Of a DNA stretch of 64,000 nucleotides, positions 1 to 7,852 are shown piece after piece. The stretch spans positions 803,671 through 867,670 of the forward strand of contig CALVMW010000001.1 in the NCBI GenBank assembly GCA_944349335.1, in the 5' to 3' direction. Source of the stretch: an uncultured Bacilli bacterium (GTDB taxonomy: Bacteria; Bacillota_I; Bacilli_A; RFN20; CAG-288). The translations under genes and the position numbers were made by a program. The notes under the pieces are model-generated. The model searched no databases, was not told the DNA's origin, and saw only the letters and a list, made by a program, of their open reading frames with translations. How positions within the stretch are numbered: the stretch's first letter is position 1; each line of letters begins with the position of its first letter.

Positions 1-48
1 AATGGACTTAGAGATGCCTTTAACCCATCTTTGAAAGGAACGGATTAA
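1..48 (+). CDS. oppC: OppC-type peptide ABC permease, C-terminal end (partial)
   Basis: The first 15 codons in frame 1 read NGLRDAFNPSLKGTD and end in TAA at 46-48. The pattern GLRDAxxP is the usual C-terminus of the OppC/DppC inner-membrane permease, and the next gene starts 1 nt later and is oppD, as in standard opp operons. Only the last cytoplasmic tail is in the window, so the identification rests on this short motif and on gene order. Confidence 0.75.
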   Translation, partial: NGLRDAFNPSLKGTD

Positions 49-49
49 T

Positions 50-1891
50 ATGGAAAATAATGAGAAAATCCTTTCTGTCAAGGATCTAAAAATATCTTTT
101 AAGACTGATGAAGGTTTAGTTCACGCCGTTAGAGGTGTTACTTTTGACCTTTATAAAGGTGAAACATTATGTATCGTCGGTGAATCTGGTTCTGGTAAAT
201 CAGTCACTTCAAAAACTATCATGGGTATTTTACCTGGTAGTGCAGTTATTGAGGGTGGCAGTGTTATTTATCAAGGTGAAGATTTAACAAAAGTTGCTGA
301 ATCTGAATTCCATCGTATTCGTGGTCATCAGATCGGTATGATCTTCCAAGATCCTCTTTCTGCTTTAAATCCTATTAAAAAGGTTGGTAAGCAGATTACT
401 GAAGCTATGCTTATTGAGAGCGATCATAGAAAGAGACTATTTAAAGATCTTACTTCTAAAGAACAAGCTGCTTACAATAATCGTATCGTTCAGAAAAATA
501 CTGAGATTTTAGCAGCTAAAAATACTATCTTATCTTCTGACTCTGATTATGATGATAAGATCAGAGAATTGCAGTTAGCTAATGATTCGATGAAAAAAGA
601 AGGAACCGAAGCTTATAGAGATAAGGTTAGAAATATCGATCAGCAAATATTTAGACTTCAAGATGATTTAGCCAATACTAGTGATAAGGCTGAAAAAGCA
701 GAGATTAGAGAGAAGATTTCTTCTTTAAATGCTCAAAGAGCTGCTTTGATGGCAGAATCTAATACTATCGCTAAAGATCTTATCGCTGATAATAATAAGA
801 AGATCAAAGAATTAAATGCTGAAAAGAAGAAGAAGCATGCTGAATTAAAGAAAGCATCTACTAAGAAGATTGCTGAAGCTAATAAGAAATACCATGAGGA
901 GATTAAACCTCTTCGTGAGGCATTAAAGGTTAAGAAGAAAGAAGCTAAAGAAGAAGTTTCTAAATTTTCAACCGATATTGCTGACTCTTATAAAGCTGAG
1001 AAGGATAAAATTAATAATGAATATGAAGTTAAGCTTACTGAGGCTAAAAACAGGGTAACTGAACTTCAAAATTCTTATAGTGAAGCTCCTAGTAAATCTA
1101 TTGCTAAGATGGAGCTTGATGAAGCTAAAACTAATTATCGTAATTTAGTTAAAGAAAAGAATGCTGCACTTTCTGTTGCTCATTCTAACTATGTTTCTAA
1201 GCTCCGTATCACAAGAGCAGAAGCGAAAGAGAGAGCTTTAAAAGTTATGAAAGAAGTCGGTATTCCTCAGCCGGAAATTCGTTTCAATCAATATCCTTTC
1301 CAGTTCTCTGGTGGTATGCGTCAAAGAATTGTTATCGCTATCGCTTTGATTGCTTCTCCGGAGATTTTAATCTGTGATGAACCGACAACCGCATTAGATG
1401 TTACGATTCAAGCTCAGATTTTAGAGCTCATCAATCGTATTAAAAAAGAACGTAATATGTCAGTTATCTTTATCACTCATGACCTTGGTGTCGTTGCTAA
1501 TATGGCTGATAGAGTAGCTGTTATGTATGCAGGTAAAATTGTTGAAGTTGGTAAAGTTGATGAGATCTTCTATGATCCACGTCATCCTTATACTTGGGCG
1601 CTATTATCTTCTATTCCTGATCTTGATTCGAAAGAGAGTTTAGAGTCTATTCCTGGCACTCCTCCTTATCTACTTAATCCTCCTAAAGGAGATGCTTTTG
1701 CAAGTCGTAACAAATATGCTTTAGCGATCGATTTTAAGGAGCAGCCTCCATTCTTTAAGGTTACTGATACCCATTATGCAGCAACTTGGTTATTAGATAA
1801 GAGAGCTCCGAAGATTGTTCCGCCGAAGATTGTGACGACGAGAATTAAGAATTCATTACAAAAGGCAGGTATCAAATATGAAGAAAAATGA
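50..1891 (+). CDS. oppD: Oligopeptide ABC importer ATPase OppD with long coiled-coil insertion
   Basis: One of two ATP-hydrolysing subunits of an oligopeptide importer, acting at the cytoplasmic face of the membrane. Walker A GESGSGKS is at residues 44-51, the Q-loop glutamine near 100, the signature FSGGMRQR at 419-426 and Walker B/DEP at about 439-445. A C-terminal oligopeptide-transporter motif contains GTPP. The protein has 613 residues, while OppD is usually about 330-350. The extra 260 or so residues lie between the Q-loop and the signature (about 122-388) and are Lys/Glu/Ala/Asn-rich with heptad character, so they probably form an antiparallel coiled coil in the helical subdomain. It starts 1 nt after the permease tail and overlaps oppF by 14 nt. 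All nucleotide-binding motifs are intact, so it should be active. Confidence 0.93.
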   Translation: MENNEKILSVKDLKISFKTDEGLVHAVRGVTFDLYKGETLCIVGESGSGKSVTSKTIMGILPGSAVIEGGSVIYQGEDLTKVAESEFHRIRGHQIGMIFQDPLSALNPIKKVGKQITEAMLIESDHRKRLFKDLTSKEQAAYNNRIVQKNTEILAAKNTILSSDSDYDDKIRELQLANDSMKKEGTEAYRDKVRNIDQQIFRLQDDLANTSDKAEKAEIREKISSLNAQRAALMAESNTIAKDLIADNNKKIKELNAEKKKKHAELKKASTKKIAEANKKYHEEIKPLREALKVKKKEAKEEVSKFSTDIADSYKAEKDKINNEYEVKLTEAKNRVTELQNSYSEAPSKSIAKMELDEAKTNYRNLVKEKNAALSVAHSNYVSKLRITRAEAKERALKVMKEVGIPQPEIRFNQYPFQFSGGMRQRIVIAIALIASPEILICDEPTTALDVTIQAQILELINRIKKERNMSVIFITHDLGVVANMADRVAVMYAGKIVEVGKVDEIFYDPRHPYTWALLSSIPDLDSKESLESIPGTPPYLLNPPKGDAFASRNKYALAIDFKEQPPFFKVTDTHYAATWLLDKRAPKIVPPKIVTTRIKNSLQKAGIKYEEK

Positions 1892-3167
1892 TAGTCCTAC
1901 TCAAGCTCTTTTAACTAAGGGTTTAAATCGTTCAATGGATGATCACGGCTTGTCTTTTAAGATGGATTTAGTTACTGATAATACTATTCTTTCTGTCCGT
2001 CATTTAAAGATGTTTTTCCCGATGGGAGAAGGTAAAAAGCTAAAAGCCGTTCATGATATTTCTTTCGATGTAAAAAAGGGTGAATGCTTTGGTCTTGTCG
2101 GTGAGTCTGGCTGTGGTAAAACTACTACTGGTCGCTCTATCATCCGCTTATATAACATCACTTCTGGTTCTATCTATTTTAAAGGCTTCCGTATCAACGC
2201 TGGTTCTCGTTGGAATGAAAAAGAGATCAAGTGGACAAGAATCAGAGGAAGAATGCGCATCAAGGAATTACAGAATGAGATGAAATCTGAGTTAGCTGAG
2301 ATGGATTCTTCTTCTACTCCTGAATCTGAGAAAGCTATTCAAGAAGTTAAAGAGCGTTATCAGAAAGAGATTGATGCCATTAAACAACATATTGCTGAGG
2401 TCACAAAAGAACAGAAAGAAAAAATCAAGCAGATTCGTTACGATAATAATCACGTCAATCGTAAATTATTAACTAAGATGCAGATGATTTTCCAAGATCC
2501 TATCGATTCATTAGACCCGAGAATGACAGTTGAAGATATTATTCAGGAAGGTTTAAAGATTAGAGGATTCCGCAATAAAAAAGAAAATCATGAGAAAGCT
2601 TGTCGTGTTTTAGAGGAAGTCGGCCTTATCCCTGATTATTGTTCTCGTTATCCTAACGAGTTCTCTGGTGGTCAAAGACAAAGAATCGGTATCGCTAGAG
2701 CTTTAGTTATGGATCCAGAATTCCTCATCTGCGATGAACCTATCTCAGCTTTGGATGTTTCTATCCGTGCTCAGATTATTAACCTCTTGAATAATCTTAA
2801 AAAGGAAAGAGGATTAACGATTATGTTTATCGCTCACGATCTTTCTGTTGTTAAATATTTCTGCGATAGAATCGCAGTCATGTATTTTGGTGAGATGGTT
2901 GAGATGGCTACTTCTGATGAGTTATTTAGACATCCTCTCCACCCTTATACCCGCGCTCTTCTTTCTGCTATACCTAAGCCAGATCCTTTGAGTGAGAAAA
3001 ATCGTGAAAGAATCATCTATAATCCTGAAAAAGAACATGATTATAGCGTCGATAAACCTACTTTCAATGAGATTGAAAAAGGTCACTTTGTCTTAGCTAA
3101 TAAAGCCGAGATGGAGAAGTATCGTAAGATGATTGAAGAAGATGATAAATTAGCTGCTCAGCAATAA
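1878..3167 (+). CDS. oppF: Oligopeptide ABC importer ATPase OppF with coiled-coil insertion
   Basis: Second ATPase of the importer and partner of OppD. Walker A GESGCGKT is at residues 75-82, Q-loop Gln near 206, signature FSGGQRQR at 262-269 and Walker B ending in DEP at 286-288. The family norm is about 310-330 residues; this one has 429. Part of the excess is a charged helical insertion at about 110-195, located before the Q-loop, which is a different site from the insertion in OppD. A 37-residue N-terminal extension precedes the first ABC strand. The start codon lies inside oppD (14-nt overlap) behind AAAGGCAGGT, so the two are translationally coupled. A strong hairpin terminator overlaps the stop codon and ends the operon. 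Confidence 0.93.
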   Translation: MKKNDSPTQALLTKGLNRSMDDHGLSFKMDLVTDNTILSVRHLKMFFPMGEGKKLKAVHDISFDVKKGECFGLVGESGCGKTTTGRSIIRLYNITSGSIYFKGFRINAGSRWNEKEIKWTRIRGRMRIKELQNEMKSELAEMDSSSTPESEKAIQEVKERYQKEIDAIKQHIAEVTKEQKEKIKQIRYDNNHVNRKLLTKMQMIFQDPIDSLDPRMTVEDIIQEGLKIRGFRNKKENHEKACRVLEEVGLIPDYCSRYPNEFSGGQRQRIGIARALVMDPEFLICDEPISALDVSIRAQIINLLNNLKKERGLTIMFIAHDLSVVKYFCDRIAVMYFGEMVEMATSDELFRHPLHPYTRALLSAIPKPDPLSEKNRERIIYNPEKEHDYSVDKPTFNEIEKGHFVLANKAEMEKYRKMIEEDDKLAAQQ

Positions 3168-3185
3168 TGCTGAGCAGTTTTTATA
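3154..3185 (+). terminator. Intrinsic terminator of the opp operon, overlapping the oppF stop codon
   Basis: A perfect 10-bp stem (CTGCTCAGCA at 3154-3163 pairing with TGCTGAGCAG at 3168-3177) with loop ATAA is followed by a T-run. The oppF stop TAA (3165-3167) lies in the loop, so the last codons form the left arm. Confidence 0.92.
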
Positions 3186-3415
3186 TTAATATAGTTTTTA
3201 TATAGTTTTGTAAGCGATTTCAAAATAATTTGTTAAAAAATTGAAAAATAACAAAAAAGTGCAAAAAAGTAAGTAAAAAGTTAATTTTTTTGAAAAAACG
3301 CGCTTAAAATTGTAATTTTTATGAACGAATTTTTAAATTTTATTTTCTTAAAAAAGTGCTTTTTATTTAGTTAAAATGCGAAAATATGTAGGTATTTATT
3401 GGAGGTATATTATAT

Positions 3416-5404
3416 ATGAAAAAACATCTATTAGGTATAGTCTCATTAGCTGTCTTAGCAGTGGGTTTAGCCTCTTGTACAGGTGAATCATCTCTCGGTT
3501 CATCATCTAATTCTTCTATTTCTGTTTCTACTCCTGATTCTTCCTTTACTCCTGATTCATCTGATTCTTCTACTTCTGATTATCCTGAAGTAACCATCTC
3601 TTTAAGCACAACTGAGATTTCTCTCGATGTCGGTGGTGTTCTTTCTTTAAGAGCTACTGTCGCAGGTGAGACAGAGGATTCTACTGTCGATTTCACCGTT
3701 GATGATCCTACTATCGTCTCTTTATCAACTCCTACTGGTAGTATTCGTACTAACGTTACAGCTTTAGCAGAAGGTACTGCTACTATCACTGCTACTGCTC
3801 ACTGCAATCCTAATGTCTCTGCTACTTGTGTTGTTACAGTTAGCCCCGCTAAGCCTACTTTAAGAGCTCAGGTCGCTTCTTTAGTTAGTGCTCATAACTA
3901 CACTGTCACTTCTACTTATTCTGGTGAGGCTATGTTAGCTGAACTTACTGATACTGTTCAATTAACTGAAGATTCACTTATCGTTACATCAACAACTTCT
4001 GAAGGTACAAGTGGTATTTGGAATGGTAAACTCATTTATGATGATGATGATCCTTTAGCTTCTTCTTCTGTTTATGGTTTATCTGTCGCTGATGACGGAC
4101 AAGTCTTCTATGTTGCTTATACTGAAAGCGGCGAATTTGTTTCTCCTGCTTTAAGAGCTAAAGGCGGTTCTGGCTACCTTACTGCTGAAAATTTCGATGG
4201 TTCTGGTAGCTCTACTCCTATCGAGAATGACTTTAACTCTTTCGCTTCCTTTGATCTTTCTGTATTTACTGATGAAAAATCAACTGATAACACCTATGAG
4301 ATCGCTGGTGATTATGAGAGTGATGGTGAAACCTTAAATTCTGATGTCAGTGTCGAAGTAGGTTTAATAAATGCTTTTGCTCCTAATCTCTATTTAGCTG
4401 CTCAGCAAGCTGTTGTTGGTGAAGATGGAACTTTCTATTTAGTTGATGTCGCTTTATTAATTGATACTACTTTAGAAGTTACTGATGATGGTTTAACAAT
4501 GACCTTCGAGTCCAGTGATTTAGGTATGACAGTTGAATCTGTTGTTTCTAATGTCGGTACAACAACAATCACAACTGCTCCTGCATCCTTCGCTTCTGAT
4601 GTCGCTAATGTTGAAGTTGAAACTCCCGCTCTTAACTCTGAACTTCAAGCTGTAATCACTGCTATCAATGCTAATGACTATGTCAATTCTGGTAACTATT
4701 GGTTCGGTGTTGAAGGAACTAACTTCACTGCTACTGATTACTATACTGAAGATTACTATATCTCCAGTCTCACTAATTATGCTGGTTATCAAGGTATTGC
4801 CACATACTTAGAGCTTCAGGGTGAAGAAGTTACACCTGAAAATGTTTCTTCTGCTTTAGGTTCTGCTGTCTTCTATAAAGGCGATGATGGTTATGTTAAA
4901 TCTCGTCAGATTATTCTCACCCCTGTTACTAATGAGGAAGGTGTTACCTCTTTAACTTATGTAATCGGTGAAGAAAGTAATGCTACAACTACTTCTGGTG
5001 GTACAGTTACAAATGACCTTTATTACCAAGCTTGTGGTTATTATTCTTCTTACGGCGTCTTCAATGAAACTACTTTCTCTGTCTTCTCTGATGAGAGAGA
5101 AATTTTCTTCTCTTCTTTAGGTTCTACTTATAACTCTAGAAGTTATGCTACTGGTGAACTCTTTGCTCAAGTCTTCGGCGTCTATGATCAGATCTTAAGA
5201 GAACTCGGCGGTGATCCTGCTGTCTATGCTACAGTCGTCGATCCGACTATCGATAGACAAACAGGTGCTTGCACTGATGTCACTTTCTATGTTGCCTTCG
5301 GTGCTGATACTAGTGGTAGCTATCAACTCTATCAATTCGATATCACTGGTTTCGGTGAAGGTAGTGATAACCCTCTCGCTGATCAACTTGCTGATTTACT
5401 TTAA
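3416..5404 (+). CDS. Large secreted lipoprotein with one Ig-like (Big_2) domain
   Basis: The start ATG sits 9 nt behind a strong GGAGGT (3401-3406). Residues 1-20 are a lipoprotein signal peptide with lipobox LASC and lipidated Cys21, so the protein is anchored outside the membrane. A Ser/Thr/Asp-rich linker (about 23-58) is followed by a bacterial Ig-like Big_2 domain at about 58-143, with the usual pattern of small hydrophobic strands ending in TATITATAHCN. The rest (about 150-662) matches nothing I recognise. Two stretches in it look alike: the segment starting LRAQVASLVSAHNYTV near 150 and the one starting LNSELQAVITAINAND near 405, so it may be an internal duplication. The upstream 230 bp are very AT-rich and must hold the promoter. 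It is monocistronic, with a terminator at 5431. Substrate or ligand is unknown. Confidence 0.85.
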   Translation: MKKHLLGIVSLAVLAVGLASCTGESSLGSSSNSSISVSTPDSSFTPDSSDSSTSDYPEVTISLSTTEISLDVGGVLSLRATVAGETEDSTVDFTVDDPTIVSLSTPTGSIRTNVTALAEGTATITATAHCNPNVSATCVVTVSPAKPTLRAQVASLVSAHNYTVTSTYSGEAMLAELTDTVQLTEDSLIVTSTTSEGTSGIWNGKLIYDDDDPLASSSVYGLSVADDGQVFYVAYTESGEFVSPALRAKGGSGYLTAENFDGSGSSTPIENDFNSFASFDLSVFTDEKSTDNTYEIAGDYESDGETLNSDVSVEVGLINAFAPNLYLAAQQAVVGEDGTFYLVDVALLIDTTLEVTDDGLTMTFESSDLGMTVESVVSNVGTTTITTAPASFASDVANVEVETPALNSELQAVITAINANDYVNSGNYWFGVEGTNFTATDYYTEDYYISSLTNYAGYQGIATYLELQGEEVTPENVSSALGSAVFYKGDDGYVKSRQIILTPVTNEEGVTSLTYVIGEESNATTTSGGTVTNDLYYQACGYYSSYGVFNETTFSVFSDEREIFFSSLGSTYNSRSYATGELFAQVFGVYDQILRELGGDPAVYATVVDPTIDRQTGACTDVTFYVAFGADTSGSYQLYQFDITGFGEGSDNPLADQLADLL

Positions 5405-5430
5405 TTTCTAAATCCTTTAATTTAATAGAA

Positions 5431-5463
5431 AAGACTGCTTGAAATAGAGCAGTCTTTTTTTGA
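5431..5463 (+). terminator. Intrinsic terminator after the Ig-domain lipoprotein
   Basis: A 9-bp stem AAGACTGCT (5431-5439) / AGCAGTCTT (5448-5456) with an 8-nt loop is followed by a T-run. Confidence 0.9.
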
Positions 5464-5475
5464 TAAAAATAATTC

Positions 5476-5504
5476 TTGCAATTTATAATTTATAGCGATA
5501 TAAT
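5476..5504 (+). promoter_or_regulatory. Sigma-A promoter of the 44-residue protein gene
   Basis: TTGCAA (5476-5481), a 17-bp spacer and a perfect TATAAT (5499-5504). Transcription would start near 5511 and give a leader of about 50 nt before the ATG at 5563. Confidence 0.8.
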
Positions 5505-5562
5505 ATTAGTTCCATCAGACAACAAATAGTTTAATGGCACATCTATAAGGAGGTACTACAAG

Positions 5563-5697
5563 ATGAGACGTATTTTAAGTAAAACAAATTATGAAACTAG
5601 AAGAGCAAGAAAGATGAAGAAAGCTGTTCGTTATACTTTCTTTGAATCATTCTTGTATAACTACATATCAAGTCTCAACGATGGAAACATCGAATAA
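5563..5697 (+). CDS. Small basic protein of 44 residues, function unknown
   Basis: ATG at 5563 lies behind a perfect AAGGAGGT (5547-5554, 8-nt spacing). The reading frame of 44 codons ends in TAA at 5695-5697. The N-terminal half begins MRRILSKTNYETRRARKMKK and is strongly basic; the C-terminal half is aromatic and acidic (FFESFLYNYISSLNDGNIE). There is no signal peptide or clear membrane span. A well-formed promoter (5476-5504) and a terminator overlapping the stop (5696-5721) frame it as a complete single-gene unit, which is strong evidence for a real gene despite its size. The charge pattern would suit a nucleic-acid- or ribosome-binding peptide, but this is inference. I recognise no family. 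Confidence 0.8.
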   Translation: MRRILSKTNYETRRARKMKKAVRYTFFESFLYNYISSLNDGNIE

Positions 5698-5721
5698 TGG
5701 GTGTTAATTCACCCATTTTTT
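5696..5721 (+). terminator. Intrinsic terminator of the 44-residue protein gene
   Basis: Stem AATGGGTG (5696-5703) / CACCCATT (5710-5717), loop TTAATT, then T-run. The left arm begins inside the stop codon. The rqcH start follows 19 nt after the T-run begins, so rqcH needs read-through or a promoter of its own. Confidence 0.85.
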
Positions 5722-5739
5722 ATTATAATTATTAATTGT

Positions 5740-7353
5740 ATGGCTATTGATAATCTAACTATTAATATCATCACTAAAAAAATGCAAAGTGAGATGATAT
5801 CTTCTCGCTTTGGTAAAGCTTTTGCTTTATCTCATTATGATTTTGCTCTTCCATATACTCGTTTAGAAGAGAATGGTTTTCATCATGGTACTTTTATTTT
5901 TTCTCTTAATCCTAATAATCCTTTTCTTACCTATTCTTATGATAGATATGAGAAAGTTGAAGATAATACACCCTTTTTTAACTCTCTTAAGAAATTAAAT
6001 GATTGTCTTATTACAGATATAATTAAATTACAAGGTGAAAGAATTATTACTTTTAAATTGAGTAATGATAAGCGTGAAATTGCTGATTTAAATGAAAGTT
6101 ATGATTTTATTTTAGAGATGTTTCCTAATCATCCTAATGCTTATATTATCGCTTATCCTTATGGAAAGATCGTTTCATTATATAAAGAGAAAATTGATAT
6201 TGAGAAAGGATTATTTGTTACTCGAAATGTTGAGTATACTTATCCTCCTAAAAGAGAAATTTTAAGTGATAAAATTGAAACTCTTGAGGAATGTAAAAAA
6301 TATTTATCTAATAATCTTTATCATTATCTTTCAAAATATATTGAGCAAGGACATGATTTAAAAAGTTCTTTGACTGAATTACTAGCTTCTGATGATTTAT
6401 ATATTAATGGGCAAGATCTTTTACCTTTTTCTTTTGATATTAAAGATATTGAAAAAATAAATCCTCAAGATATTTATTTACATTTTGTGAAAGATCAAAA
6501 AAAGATAGCCCGATTAACTAAAGAAAAAGAATTACAAACACTATTATCAAAAGCGATAAAGGTTGCTCAAAAGAAATTAAAAAATCTCCAAATGGATCTT
6601 AAGAATGCTCAAGATAGCATGATTTATATGCAGTATGGTCAAATGATTTATCTTTATCAGAGCGAGATAAAGAAAGGTGATAAAGTGTTGAAGAAAGATG
6701 GACTAGAAATTCCTTTAGATCCTCTTTTATCAGTTTCTCAAAATGCTAATCGCTATTTTAAAAAATATAATAAAGCTAAAGCAGCTTTAATTATTTTAAG
6801 TGACCTTATTGAAAAGACTAAGTATGAAGTTATTTATCTTCAAAAGAAAGAGCTAGAAGCGAAAGATGGCACTCCTCGCGATATTTTAGAACTTAAAGCA
6901 GAACTTATACAAGAAGGATATATTAAGTTAAAACAAGGGAAAAAAGCTTCTATAAAAGTCAGGAAAGATAAAGTTTATCAACCGCATTATCTTGTTTTAG
7001 AACAAGGTAAAATAGGTTTTGGCATGAATGGATTACAAAATGAGACATTGACTTTTAAGATTGCTAAAAAAGATGATCTTTTTATTCATGTTAAAGATTA
7101 TCCAGGTTCACATATAATTATTATGGAAGGGAAAGATAATCCTGAAGTTTTATTAATTGCTTGTGAGTTAGCTTTATATTTATCTCATCTTCAAGATGGT
7201 ACAGTTTATATTACTGAAAAGAAAAATGTGAAGAAAAATAGTGAAAAAGTAGGCTTAGTAAATCTCTTAAAATATGAAACAAAAAACATTCGTGGAATAA
7301 GAGAAGAATCACTTAAGTTTTTTAAAGATAGTCTTAAAATAGATATTTCATAA
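5740..7353 (+). CDS. rqcH: NFACT family ribosome quality control protein RqcH
   Basis: RqcH binds stalled 50S subunits carrying peptidyl-tRNA and directs alanine tailing of the nascent chain. The 537-residue protein has the family layout: an NFACT-N region (about 1-240), a helix-rich and coiled-coil middle (about 250-400), and a C-terminal NFACT-R domain (about 420-520) with the hallmark LFIHVKDYPGSHIII, matching the family pattern of WLHAKDxPGSHVVI. Length agrees with the usual 550-570. I take ATG at 5740 (MAIDNLTIN), which matches the start of homologues; the frame is open upstream to a GTG at 5701, but that codon lies inside the terminator hairpin. No clear Shine-Dalgarno is visible. The sequence is divergent outside NFACT-R. 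Confidence 0.85.
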   Translation: MAIDNLTINIITKKMQSEMISSRFGKAFALSHYDFALPYTRLEENGFHHGTFIFSLNPNNPFLTYSYDRYEKVEDNTPFFNSLKKLNDCLITDIIKLQGERIITFKLSNDKREIADLNESYDFILEMFPNHPNAYIIAYPYGKIVSLYKEKIDIEKGLFVTRNVEYTYPPKREILSDKIETLEECKKYLSNNLYHYLSKYIEQGHDLKSSLTELLASDDLYINGQDLLPFSFDIKDIEKINPQDIYLHFVKDQKKIARLTKEKELQTLLSKAIKVAQKKLKNLQMDLKNAQDSMIYMQYGQMIYLYQSEIKKGDKVLKKDGLEIPLDPLLSVSQNANRYFKKYNKAKAALIILSDLIEKTKYEVIYLQKKELEAKDGTPRDILELKAELIQEGYIKLKQGKKASIKVRKDKVYQPHYLVLEQGKIGFGMNGLQNETLTFKIAKKDDLFIHVKDYPGSHIIIMEGKDNPEVLLIACELALYLSHLQDGTVYITEKKNVKKNSEKVGLVNLLKYETKNIRGIREESLKFFKDSLKIDIS

Positions 7354-7379
7354 AATGTATTAAAAATGCGATAATTTTA

Positions 7380-7408
7380 TTGACTTAATAAGTAAAATCA
7401 TATATATT
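7380..7408 (+). promoter_or_regulatory. Sigma-A promoter of tRNA-Thr
   Basis: TTGACT (7380-7385), 17-bp spacer, TATATT (7403-7408). The predicted start is about 10 nt before the tRNA 5' end. Confidence 0.8.
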
Positions 7409-7425
7409 ATTTTTTGCTGTTAAAT

Positions 7426-7499
7426 GCCCTGTTAGTTAAGTGGTATAACGGGTCCATGGTAAGGACCAATCGCTAGTTCGATTCTGGCACGGGGCACCA
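7426..7499 (+). tRNA. tRNA-Thr(GGT)
   Basis: Full cloverleaf: acceptor GCCCTGT (7426-7432) with ACGGGGC (7489-7495), including one G-U pair; D stem GTTA/TAAC; anticodon stem GGTCC/GGACC with loop ATGGTAA, anticodon GGT at 7458-7460 and A37; T arm GCTAG-TTCGATT-CTGGC. Discriminator A and CCA (7497-7499) are encoded. It reads ACC and ACT. It has its own promoter and a terminator and stands alone, not in a tRNA cluster. Confidence 0.9.
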
Positions 7500-7510
7500 T
7501 CGATAACTTT

Positions 7511-7545
7511 GGTCTAAGCTTATGAGGAGTTTAGGCTTTTTTTAT
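7511..7545 (+). terminator. Probable intrinsic terminator after tRNA-Thr
   Basis: GGTCTAA (7511-7517) pairs with TTAGGCT (7531-7537), including G-U pairs, followed by a T-run. The stem is modest but well placed 12 nt after the tRNA. Confidence 0.65.
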
Positions 7546-7852
7546 TTAATATAAAAAATATTAAAAATAATAGATAAGTATAAGAGCCTTATTTGAAAGT
7601 ATAAATAATATAAATTTTAATTTCTTTTATGTTTTTATATTTATACAAGCATATTTTGTTTCTATGCTTTTTGCTTAGATTTATAATAATCTTTAAATAG
7701 ATTGTTTTTTTTTTTAAATATTGTATATTATTGCTGACGCGAGGTATATTTATGTTAAGAAAAGTATTTCTGTTATTATCTATTTATAAAATAGTAATAA
7801 ACTAAGATATTTGTCTTAAATAATTTTGAATTAGTGATAAGGGAGATTAAAT
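7546..7852. other. AT-rich intergenic region before the GLUG lipoprotein
   Basis: No convincing gene. A 22-codon frame (7752-7820, MLRKVFLLLSIYKIVIKLRYLS split by nothing but AT-rich codons) follows GAGGT at 7741-7745 and looks like a bare signal or membrane peptide; support is weak and it is not called as a gene. The promoter of the following lipoprotein must lie here. Confidence 0.5.
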
